17,326 nucleotides of DNA from F1-20-MAGs119 sp040401695 (GTDB lineage Bacteria > Actinomycetota > Acidimicrobiia > Acidimicrobiales > Ilumatobacteraceae), in assembly GCA_040401695.1 (NCBI GenBank), contig JBBANY010000049.1, positions 1 to 17,326 of the forward strand, written 5' to 3'. A program made the translations under genes and the position numbers. Under the pieces are notes generated by a model. That model searched no databases. It was not told the origin of the DNA and saw nothing but the letters and a program-made list of their open reading frames with translations. Shown one piece after another: positions 1-5,421 of this stretch. Every line of letters begins with the position of its first letter. Position 1 is the stretch's first letter.

Positions 1-411
1 GCCGATGTTGAACCACACCGGGCTGTTGAATGCGGCGCGCTGGGTGACGAGGATGAACTTCAGCTCGTTGCGGAACGCCTCGGCCTCGTCGGCGTCGACG
101 AAGTAGCCGCCTTCGATACCCCAAGTGGTGATCGTGTCGGCGACGCGATCGATGACCTGACGCAACGAGGTTTCACGCTCGGGGGTGCCGAGCGTGCCGC
201 GGAAGTACTTCTGAGCGACGATGTTCGTCGCGTTGAGCGACCACGATGCAGGAATCTCGACGTCGCGCTGCTCGAAGGCAACAGACCCGTCTTTCCAGTT
301 CGAGATGCGCGCGTCGCGGCGCTCCCAAACAACGGTGTCATACGGGTGCACGCCGGCGTTGGTGAAATGACGGCGGATCCCAATGGACAACCGATCCGGT
401 GCGAGAGACAT
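1..411 (-). CDS. nrdJ: Adenosylcobalamin-dependent (class II) ribonucleotide reductase, N-terminal part, cut by window edge
   Basis: Only the first 137 codons are in the window; the gene continues leftwards past base 1. The protein would reduce ribonucleotides to deoxyribonucleotides with B12 as radical source, in the cytoplasm. The visible part starts MSLAPDRLSIGIRRHF and ends in the class II motif around residues 124-137 (RAAFNSPVWFNIG), where the substrate-binding NSPVWFN stretch is typical of NrdJ. There is no ATP-cone ahead of this, so the start at 411 gives a normal short N-terminus. The ATG at 411-409 is well supported by the purine-rich ribosome site AGGAAGGAA just upstream. A promoter and two NrdR-type palindromes precede it, and an nrdR gene lies about 3.4 kb away. 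I am confident of the family; catalytic cysteines lie outside the window and cannot be checked. Confidence 0.93.
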   Translation of the reverse strand, partial: MSLAPDRLSIGIRRHFTNAGVHPYDTVVWERRDARISNWKDGSVAFEQRDVEIPASWSLNATNIVAQKYFRGTLGTPERETSLRQVIDRVADTITTWGIEGGYFVDADEAEAFRNELKFILVTQRAAFNSPVWFNIG

Positions 412-576
412 GTCGTTCCTTCCTGACTTTCTTCGTGAGAACTTTGTGAGTGCGACTTGGGTTGTCGAATGTGTGTGACTGGCGTCACCCACGACCTCCG
501 CATGGAGAGCGCAGAAGACCACCACATCAACAAAGTCGAACCTGACGCCCCGGAGCGAACTCCGTGGACGCAGGAT

Positions 577-592
577 CCACAACATGTTGTGG
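577..592. promoter_or_regulatory. NrdR-box-like perfect palindrome in the nrdJ leader
   Basis: CCACAACATGTTGTGG is a perfect 16-base palindrome that shares the outer CCACAAC and TTGTG arms with the box at 619-634. It lies about 40 bases downstream of the predicted nrdJ transcription start. The pair, with the nrdR gene nearby, makes NrdR repression of nrdJ the natural reading. No binding data are available here. Confidence 0.75.
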
Positions 593-618
593 CTTTCCGC
601 CTCCCATTGCGGTGTATT

Positions 619-634
619 CCACAACTGGTTGTGT
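619..634. promoter_or_regulatory. NrdR-box-like palindrome overlapping the nrdJ start site
   Basis: CCACAACTGGTTGTGT is an imperfect 16-base palindrome (two of eight positions unpaired). It resembles the 16-base NrdR boxes that occur in tandem at ribonucleotide reductase promoters. It sits between the -10 (636-641) and the predicted start of transcription (about 629), where a bound repressor would block polymerase. Its centre is 42 bases from that of the second box, an integral number of helical turns, as expected for co-operative NrdR binding. Confidence 0.7.
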
Positions 635-635
635 A

Positions 636-665
636 ATTACAGCACTGTGCTTAACCCTTTGTCAA
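636..665 (-). promoter_or_regulatory. Probable nrdJ promoter (TTGACA-18-TGTAAT)
   Basis: Read on the minus strand, TTGACA at 665-660 is a perfect -35 and TGTAAT at 641-636 is a 5/6 -10, separated by 18 bases. Transcription would start near 629 and give a leader of about 218 bases before the nrdJ start codon. One NrdR-box-like palindrome begins two bases downstream of the -10 and so would cover the start site. This is assigned by sequence match only. Confidence 0.65.
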
Positions 666-734
666 CGATTGTCGACGGTCACACGACACATCGCTGCCGA
701 GGGGCACGATACGGGGGAAGGCCTGTGTGGAGGA

Positions 735-797
735 AGTGGACAACCGTGTGAATTTCCCCTTTTTTCAGGGGATTGAGCTGTGGACGACTGTGGACGG
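735..797 (-). promoter_or_regulatory. Cluster of three DnaA-box-like 9-mers
   Basis: On the minus strand the 9-mers are CCGTCCACA (797-789), TCGTCCACA (787-779) and TTGTCCACT (743-735). Against the high-GC actinobacterial DnaA box TTGTCCACA they match at 7, 8 and 8 of 9 positions. The first two are direct repeats exactly 10 bases apart. They lie 70-132 bases upstream of the nrdJ -35. DnaA control of nrd genes is known in other bacteria, but three short near-matches could also arise by chance. Confidence 0.35.
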
Positions 798-812
798 CCG
801 ACCCCGCCGGGC

Positions 813-3071
813 TCAGCCGGCGGTCACGGCGACGGGGATCCCGTTCAAAACGCTGGTCCCCGAGACGGGGTCGAACAGGTCCTCGTCGGTGAGCACGTTC
901 GAGTTGACCCCGGCATATTCACCGGCGACCGACAACCGCGTGCCGGCGACCGAGTGCCCCCACCCGTGCGGCAGCGACACCACACCAGGCCTGATGTCAT
1001 CGGTGATCTCCACCGGCGCGAGCACTTCGCCCACTCGACTGCGCACACGCACCGCCTGACCGGCGGAGATGCCGCGTGCATCGGCATCGGCTGGATGCAT
1101 CTGCAACGTGCAACGGGGCTTGCCTTTCACCAGCACGGTGATGTTGTGCATCCACGAGTTGTTCGAACGAATGTGCCGGCGACCAACGAGCACCAACTTG
1201 TCGTCATCGGCTGCGCACGCGTGAGCCCACAGACGATCGACGTCGGCAAGCAATTGCGGTGGTGCGAGTTCGATCTTTCCGGACGCCGTGCGAATCACTT
1301 CCGGAACGCGTGGCCGCAGTGCGCCGAGGTCGACGCCGTGCGGATTGGCGAGCAGCACATCGAGTGACAAACCATCGGGTGCTGCACCGAACGCGTCGCC
1401 GTACGGACCCGTGCGCAGCATGAAGTCGACCATTCGCGCCGGGCCCCGGCGACCCGACAACGACAGGGTCGCGATGATCTCGTCGGCATCACGTCCACAG
1501 ACGTTCGACGATGGATCACGTACCGCCGAACCCACGAGGCCCGCGATTGCCAAGTCGTCCGCGACGGCGGGGTCGGCCTGCGCACCGGCACCTTGGGCGA
1601 TCATCCCGAGCTTCGCAAGGATTTCCCATTCGTCGGGTTGGCCTGCGTCGAGCGGAAGGACGGCCGGGCTGTAGTTCGCAACGTTGCGCACCGCGAACGC
1701 AAGGAGGAAGACGTCGTAGTGGTCACGCTGCAGATGTGACGGCGGCGGAACGATGACATCGGCATGCCGTGTCGTTTCGTTGAGGTAGATGTCGACACTC
1801 ACCATGAAGTCGAGTGATGCAAGTGCACGGTCGAGCTTTTCGCTATTCGGATTCGACAGAACGGGATTACCCGCGAGCGTGACCATCGCGCGAATCTGTC
1901 CGTCGCCCGCGGTCAGAATTTCGTCGGCGAGAACCGCGACGGGGAACTCCCCCATCAACTCAGGCAGACCCTTCACACGCGAATGACCCTTGCCGTATTC
2001 GAAGCCCTTGCCGCGGCCGGGCTGGCCCTTCGTGGTGGCGCCACCGGCTGCCGGCAGCGTGAAGAGTGAACCGCCCTCGCGGTCGAGATTGCCGGTGAGC
2101 GTGTTCACCACGTCGACGAGCCACGATGTCGTTGCGCCGAATGCCGTGGTCGTCGTGCCGATGCGGCCGTACACCGTTGCCGCGGGTGCCGCGGCAAGTT
2201 CGTGGGCAATGCGACGGATCGTCGGCGCGTCGATACCGCACGCACGCTCGACCGCCTCGGGCGCAAAACGTTCGACTGCGGCACGCACCTCGTCGACACC
2301 GTTGAGGTGCGGAGCGACGTGGGCACCCACCGAGACGAGGCCGTCGGCGAAAAGCACGTGCGTGATCGCCGCGAGGAACAATGCGTCGCCGTTCGGGATG
2401 ATGGGAAGCCACTCACTCGCCTTTTGTGCGGTTTCGCTGCGTCGCGGGTCGACGACGACAACCTTTCCTCCGCGGGCAAGGATCGCCTCGATGCGGCCCG
2501 GGAAGTCCGGGGCGGTACACAGGCTGCCATTCGACGCATACGGATTTGCCCCGAGCATGAGCAGATACTGCGTGTGGTCGATGTCGGGAATCGGCACCGA
2601 CTGAACCGTGCCGAACATCAGGCCACCCGCGAGCTGTTTCGGCGCCTGGTCGACACTCGACGCGCTGTAGCGCTGCCGCGTACCGATGCCCTGCAACGCG
2701 ACGCGACCGAAGGTCATCGACCCGAGGTTGTGCGCCGAAGGATTGCCCATGTAGGTGGCAATCGCATTGCGGCCGTGACGCGCGATGACGTCACTCAGCC
2801 CTTGTTCGACCACGTGCCACGCCTCGTCCCATTCGACTTCGACGTGAACCCCGTTGCGCTTGACGAGCGGCTTGCGCAGACGATCGGGATCGTCGTGCAA
2901 CTGCTTCAACGTGCTGCCTTTGGGGCAGATGTAGCCGTGCGAGAAGACGTCGTCCATGTCGCCGCGGATACGCGTGACCGAACCGTTCTTCACGGTGATT
3001 TCGAGCCCGCATCCCGCCTCACAGAGCGGGCACGTGCGAAAGGCCGTCCCGTTCACCGCAACTTCGCTCAT
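813..3071 (-). CDS. Molybdopterin-dependent oxidoreductase (DMSO reductase family), catalytic subunit
   Basis: A 752-residue protein of the molybdopterin/[4Fe-4S] oxidoreductase family. The N-terminus carries the iron-sulphur motif CPLCEAGC (Cys 14, 17, 21) with the fourth Cys in CPKG near residue 48. Mid-protein are the family motifs DPRRSETA and GNPVLSNPN, and the last ~120 residues form the molybdopterin dinucleotide-binding domain (MHPADADARGISAGQAVRVRS-type stretch). There is no twin-arginine signal, so a cytoplasmic location is likely. The substrate cannot be told from sequence. The start at 3071 is chosen over an in-frame upstream start at 3182, because GAAGGTG precedes it and the longer form would overlap the divergent neighbour. 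No electron-transfer or cofactor-maturation partner gene is adjacent. It ends about 150 bases upstream of the nrdJ promoter. Confidence 0.88.
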   Translation of the reverse strand: MSEVAVNGTAFRTCPLCEAGCGLEITVKNGSVTRIRGDMDDVFSHGYICPKGSTLKQLHDDPDRLRKPLVKRNGVHVEVEWDEAWHVVEQGLSDVIARHGRNAIATYMGNPSAHNLGSMTFGRVALQGIGTRQRYSASSVDQAPKQLAGGLMFGTVQSVPIPDIDHTQYLLMLGANPYASNGSLCTAPDFPGRIEAILARGGKVVVVDPRRSETAQKASEWLPIIPNGDALFLAAITHVLFADGLVSVGAHVAPHLNGVDEVRAAVERFAPEAVERACGIDAPTIRRIAHELAAAPAATVYGRIGTTTTAFGATTSWLVDVVNTLTGNLDREGGSLFTLPAAGGATTKGQPGRGKGFEYGKGHSRVKGLPELMGEFPVAVLADEILTAGDGQIRAMVTLAGNPVLSNPNSEKLDRALASLDFMVSVDIYLNETTRHADVIVPPPSHLQRDHYDVFLLAFAVRNVANYSPAVLPLDAGQPDEWEILAKLGMIAQGAGAQADPAVADDLAIAGLVGSAVRDPSSNVCGRDADEIIATLSLSGRRGPARMVDFMLRTGPYGDAFGAAPDGLSLDVLLANPHGVDLGALRPRVPEVIRTASGKIELAPPQLLADVDRLWAHACAADDDKLVLVGRRHIRSNNSWMHNITVLVKGKPRCTLQMHPADADARGISAGQAVRVRSRVGEVLAPVEITDDIRPGVVSLPHGWGHSVAGTRLSVAGEYAGVNSNVLTDEDLFDPVSGTSVLNGIPVAVTAG

Positions 3072-3122
3072 GGTCACCTTCGCCCCCGATCGTTCACCGG
3101 CCGCTTGTAGGCTCGCCGTGCC

Positions 3123-3773
3123 GTGAAACTTCTCTACTCCTACCACGATTTTCTCGGCAGCGTCGGACGAGAAGTGACTCACGACGAGGCGTACGGCATC
3201 GATCGCCCATCCCCCAACGACCCGCGCGGCCCGCGTCCGTGGGTGGGCATGTGCATGGTGGCCAGCATCGACGGCTCGACGATCGTGGCTGGCAACTCAC
3301 GACCGCTCTCGAGCCCCACCGATCAGGGCGTTCTGCTCGCCCTGCGACGCGTGGCTGACACCGTGCTCGTGGGGGCCGAAACGGCCCGTGTCGACGGGTA
3401 CGGAAAGCCCTCGAAAGAGGGCCAGCGCGTGGCAATCGTGTCGCGTTCCGGCCGCGTCGACATGACCACCCCCCTCTTCACCTCCGGTGCGGGGTACCTC
3501 GTGACGCCCGATGCGAACGGCGTCGTCGATTTCTTTTCCGTCGTCTCGGCGGCGGGCGGTCGGTTCTTGCAGCTCGAGGGCGGCGCGCGTTTGAATGCCG
3601 CAATGGTCGACGCGGATTTGGTCGACGAGATCAATCTCACCATTTCCCCGAATGTGGCGGGCGGCGACGCACCGCGACTCACGAACGGCGCGCAAGAACT
3701 GATGCGACGCTTTACGCTTCGACACGTTCTCGAAGACGACGGCTTTTTGTTTCTCCGCTACGCGCGCGGATAG
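3123..3773 (+). CDS. RibD C-terminal-domain (dihydrofolate-reductase-like) reductase
   Basis: A 216-residue stand-alone reductase of the RibD_C fold, the domain that reduces 5-amino-6-(5-phosphoribosylamino)uracil with NADPH in riboflavin synthesis. Visible motifs are SIDG at 48-51, VLVGAETARVDGYG at 81-94 and the nucleotide-binding LEGGARL at 151-157. An N-terminal extension of about 40 residues precedes the fold, and there is no deaminase domain. The riboflavin reaction is therefore not proven; such single-domain proteins also include other pteridine-like reductases. GTG at 3123 is the only reasonable start, since an in-frame stop lies at 3108-3110. There is little room for a ribosome site, and TAGGCT at 3108-3113 could be a -10 giving a nearly leaderless message. 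It converges on nrdR with a 3-base gap. Confidence 0.82.
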   Translation: MKLLYSYHDFLGSVGREVTHDEAYGIDRPSPNDPRGPRPWVGMCMVASIDGSTIVAGNSRPLSSPTDQGVLLALRRVADTVLVGAETARVDGYGKPSKEGQRVAIVSRSGRVDMTTPLFTSGAGYLVTPDANGVVDFFSVVSAAGGRFLQLEGGARLNAAMVDADLVDEINLTISPNVAGGDAPRLTNGAQELMRRFTLRHVLEDDGFLFLRYARG

Positions 3774-3776
3774 CCG

Positions 3777-4226
3777 TCAGTTCTTTTCGAGCAGAGCAAG
3801 CTCGCGACGGAAGTCAGCGGCCTGGTCGAAGTTCTTGTACACGCTGGCGAAGCGCAGGTAGGCGACTTCGTCGAGGTCGCGCAACTGTTCAAGAACGGCG
3901 TGACCCACCTGCGCCGAGGTGACGTCGTTGCCGATCGCACGGAGGGTCTCTTCGACGCGGTCGGCAAGTGTGTCGATGGTCGTCGCCTCCACCGGTCGGC
4001 CCTTTGTTGCTGCACTGACGCCCGCAATGACCTTCGCCCGGTCGAAAGGAACACGCGAACCGCTGCGTTTGGTGACCATCAACGGAACCTCTTCGAGGCG
4101 CTCACGGGTGGTGAACCGAAAGCCACAGAGTGGGCACTGGCGGCGCCGACGGATCGAGGCACCCTCTTCTGCGGCGCGCGAATCGATGACCTTGGTGTCG
4201 TCGGAGGGGCACACCGGGCAGTGCAT
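3777..4226 (-). CDS. nrdR: Transcriptional repressor NrdR
   Basis: A 149-residue protein, the normal NrdR length. The N-terminal zinc ribbon has Cys 3, 6, 31 and 34 (MHCPVC and CPLCGFRF) with the conserved basic run SIRRRRQC between them. Residues ~49-139 are the ATP-cone (VTKRSGSRVPFDRAKV), which senses ATP/dATP. NrdR binds paired 16-base boxes at ribonucleotide reductase promoters and represses them when dATP is high; the likely target here is nrdJ (boxes at 577-592 and 619-634). The ATG at 4226 has a GGGGG stretch just upstream. The gene follows the LysM gene by 24 bases on the same strand, so it is probably transcribed from the LexA-controlled promoter at 4708-4736. The order nrdR-LysM-lexA matches Mycobacterium. 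Confidence 0.96.
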   Translation of the reverse strand: MHCPVCPSDDTKVIDSRAAEEGASIRRRRQCPLCGFRFTTRERLEEVPLMVTKRSGSRVPFDRAKVIAGVSAATKGRPVEATTIDTLADRVEETLRAIGNDVTSAQVGHAVLEQLRDLDEVAYLRFASVYKNFDQAADFRRELALLEKN

Positions 4227-4250
4227 GCCCCCATCGTAGGGAGGGGGTAC

Positions 4251-4598
4251 CTACGGGATACGGATCTGCTGGCCGGGAACGATGTGAGCGCCGTTCAATT
4301 CGACGAGACGGTCGACGAAATCCATCACATCACCCTGGGGAGCGAGACGGTGGGCAATGGCCCAGAGGGTGTCACCTTGCACGGCCGTGACGGTGCGAGG
4401 CATTTCGACCGCGCCAACAGGACGGGTGTTTTCGGCGACTGCACCGCGGGCGAAGAAGCCAACGGCAACGAGCAATGCGCAGATTGCGGCGACGATCACG
4501 CGACGACGGACGTACACACCATGCGAGCGGCGGGGGCGAACATCGTGCGGACGAAGGGTCTGGGGCCGAATGATCTGGGTGTGGAGAGCGAGGGCCAT
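4251..4598 (-). CDS. Small membrane-anchored LysM protein, probable SOS-induced cell division inhibitor (ChiZ/DivS/YneA type)
   Basis: A 115-residue protein with a basic cytoplasmic N-terminus (RRSHGVYVRRR), one membrane segment at about 33-53, and a C-terminal LysM domain at about 68-114 (VTAVQGDTLWAIAHRL ... ING/LNGAHIVPGQQIRIP-type). LysM binds peptidoglycan, so the domain should lie outside the membrane. Size, layout, divergence from lexA and LexA boxes in its promoter match ChiZ (Rv2719c) of Mycobacterium, DivS of Corynebacterium and YneA of Bacillus, which halt division during DNA damage. The role here is inferred from that position. The ATG at 4598 is preceded by AAAGGAA; a longer in-frame start at 4793 would run through the operators and is rejected. 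nrdR follows 24 bases downstream. Confidence 0.85.
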   Translation of the reverse strand: MALALHTQIIRPQTLRPHDVRPRRSHGVYVRRRVIVAAICALLVAVGFFARGAVAENTRPVGAVEMPRTVTAVQGDTLWAIAHRLAPQGDVMDFVDRLVELNGAHIVPGQQIRIP

Positions 4599-4690
4599 GA
4601 TCGGGTTCCTTTCGTATTGGGCGGGGTCGTATTTGGGCGGGTTGTGGTGGGCGGGGTCGTGGGTGGTGTGATGGGTTGCTGGCACCGTAA
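4599..4690 (-). other. C-rich leader of the LysM-nrdR message with G-quadruplex-like template
   Basis: This is most of the untranslated leader of the LysM gene. The plus strand has three copies of TGGGCGGG (from 4618, 4634 and 4648); the first and third extend to TGGGCGGGGTCG. The block 4635-4656 fits a G3-loop(1)-G3-loop(7)-G3-loop(1)-G3 quadruplex rule on the template strand. The message itself is C-rich and poor in structure until AAAGGAA near the start codon. Confidence 0.55.
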
Positions 4691-4704
4691 CGAACGGGTG
4701 TTCG
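4691..4704. promoter_or_regulatory. LexA (SOS) box 1
   Basis: CGAACGGGTGTTCG is a perfect CGAAC-N4-GTTCG operator of the Gram-positive type. It lies just downstream of the -10 of the LysM-nrdR promoter. Confidence 0.9.
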
Positions 4705-4707
4705 CTC

Positions 4708-4736
4708 AACGTACCGAACAGGTGTTCGGCTGTCAA
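4708..4736 (-). promoter_or_regulatory. Probable promoter of the LysM-nrdR operon (TTGACA-17-TACGTT)
   Basis: On the minus strand TTGACA (4736-4731) is a perfect -35, followed after 17 bases by TACGTT (4713-4708), which fits the actinobacterial TAnnnT -10. The whole spacer is filled by the LexA box at 4715-4728, and a second box at 4691-4704 covers the start of transcription. LexA binding would block this promoter directly. Confidence 0.65.
4715..4728. promoter_or_regulatory. LexA (SOS) box 2
   Basis: CGAACAGGTGTTCG is a perfect CGAAC-N4-GTTCG operator, identical to the one in front of recA. It fills the spacer between the -35 and -10 of the LysM-nrdR promoter. Confidence 0.92.
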
Positions 4737-4745
4737 GGGTTGGGG

Positions 4746-4759
4746 CGAACAGGTGTTTG
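4746..4759. promoter_or_regulatory. LexA (SOS) box 3, one mismatch
   Basis: CGAACAGGTGTTTG departs from CGAAC-N4-GTTCG at one base. It lies on the lexA side and overlaps the probable lexA -35 (TTGATT, 4756-4761). Confidence 0.7.
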
Positions 4760-4785
4760 ATTCCTGGGGCGAACAGGCGTACGCT
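4756..4785 (+). promoter_or_regulatory. Probable lexA promoter (TTGATT-18-TACGCT)
   Basis: TTGATT at 4756-4761 and TACGCT at 4780-4785 are spaced by 18 bases. The -10 fits TAnnnT and resembles the TACGTT used on the other side. The expected start of transcription, about seven bases past the -10, falls on the lexA ATG at 4792, so the message may be leaderless. That would explain the lack of a ribosome site. Confidence 0.5.
4770..4783. promoter_or_regulatory. LexA (SOS) box 4, one mismatch
   Basis: CGAACAGGCGTACG departs from the operator consensus at one base. It lies in the lexA promoter spacer and runs into the probable -10, eight bases before the lexA start codon. Boxes 1-2 and boxes 3-4 are each 24 bases apart start to start, which suggests one pair per promoter. 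Confidence 0.62.
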
Positions 4786-4791
4786 GGGTCC

Positions 4792-5421
4792 ATGGCCGAA
4801 GCCCTTACCGCCCGTCAACGGGCCATCCTCGAGTTCATCGACACCAGCATGCGCGACCGGGGCTACCCCCCGTCCGTGCGGGAAATCGGCGAGGCAGTGG
4901 GCCTGAACAGCCCGGCCACGGTCCACAACCACCTCGCCACCCTGCAAAAGCTCGGATACCTGCGCCGTGACCCCACCAAGCCCCGAGCCCTCGAAGTGCG
5001 CTTCGACTCGAGCATCGGCGTCGCCATGGAACGCCGCCCGGCCCGCCACGTGCCACTCGTCGGCGATGTCGCTGCCGGCACCGACGTGTTGGCCAACGAG
5101 AACGTCGAAGAGTTGATTCCGCTCCCGGTCGACTTCACCGGCGAGGGCGAACTGTTCATGCTGCGCGTGCGCGGTGACTCGATGATCGACGCCGGCATCT
5201 TTGACGGCGATTACGTGGTCGTGCGCCAAGAATCGACGCCACGCAATGGCGACATCGTCGTGGCCGGCATTCCCGGCGACGAGGCAACGGTGAAGACGTT
5301 CAAGAAGTCAGGGTCGAACATCACGCTCATCCCCGCGAACCCCCGACTTCAACCGATGGTGTTCCCTGCATCCGAAGTGTCGATCTTCGGCAAGGTTGTC
5401 ACCGTTTTGCGCCGACTCTGA
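4792..5421 (+). CDS. lexA: SOS response repressor and self-cleaving protease LexA
   Basis: A 209-residue LexA. Residues 5-65 form the winged helix-turn-helix (LTARQRAILEFI ... SVREIGEAVGLNSPATVHNHL) that binds SOS boxes. The Ala95-Gly96 bond in GDVAAG is the self-cleavage site, and the catalytic pair is Ser130 (RGDSM) and Lys168 (TVKTF). RecA on single-stranded DNA triggers cleavage and releases the regulon. ATG at 4792 is chosen over the in-frame GTG at 4753, which lies inside an operator. There is no clear ribosome site, consistent with a leaderless message. Four operators precede it. Its 3' end overlaps by 23 bases the convergent membrane-protein gene. Confidence 0.97.
   Translation: MAEALTARQRAILEFIDTSMRDRGYPPSVREIGEAVGLNSPATVHNHLATLQKLGYLRRDPTKPRALEVRFDSSIGVAMERRPARHVPLVGDVAAGTDVLANENVEELIPLPVDFTGEGELFMLRVRGDSMIDAGIFDGDYVVVRQESTPRNGDIVVAGIPGDEATVKTFKKSGSNITLIPANPRLQPMVFPASEVSIFGKVVTVLRRL

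Larger units (their letters stand above)
412..812. other. 401-base gene-free control region upstream of nrdJ
   Basis: This stretch separates nrdJ from the 3' end of the molybdopterin oxidoreductase. Its nrdJ-proximal half (412-629) is the predicted leader. On the minus strand the leader contains a hairpin with 5-base stem CGGAG/CTCCG and TTCG loop (564-551), and a second perfect 5-base stem GTGAC/GTCAC with a 4-base loop (488-475). The distal half (666-812) contains three GTCCAC elements on the minus strand (at 743-735, 787-779 and 797-789) resembling DnaA boxes, and a short CCCC/GGGG inverted repeat at 756-771 with a T6/A6 run in the loop. Short open frames here on both strands have no recognisable protein features. 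I see no B12 riboswitch core. Confidence 0.6.

Noticed and set aside
412..629. B12 riboswitch in the nrdJ leader
   Set aside because: The leader is long enough to raise the idea, but I could not find the conserved core motif of the cobalamin riboswitch on the minus strand, and class II reductases use B12 rather than being alternatives to it.
751..774. Rho-independent terminator at CCCC-TTTTTTCA-GGGG
   Set aside because: The stem is only about five bases and the T-run lies in the loop rather than after the stem.
3900..4760. 286-residue plus-strand open frame opposite nrdR and the LysM gene
   Set aside because: It is antisense to two well-supported genes and crosses the SOS promoter region.
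4599..4793. 65-residue N-terminal extension of the LysM protein from an in-frame ATG at 4793
   Set aside because: It would translate through all four LexA boxes and the promoter; the ATG at 4598 has a clear ribosome site.
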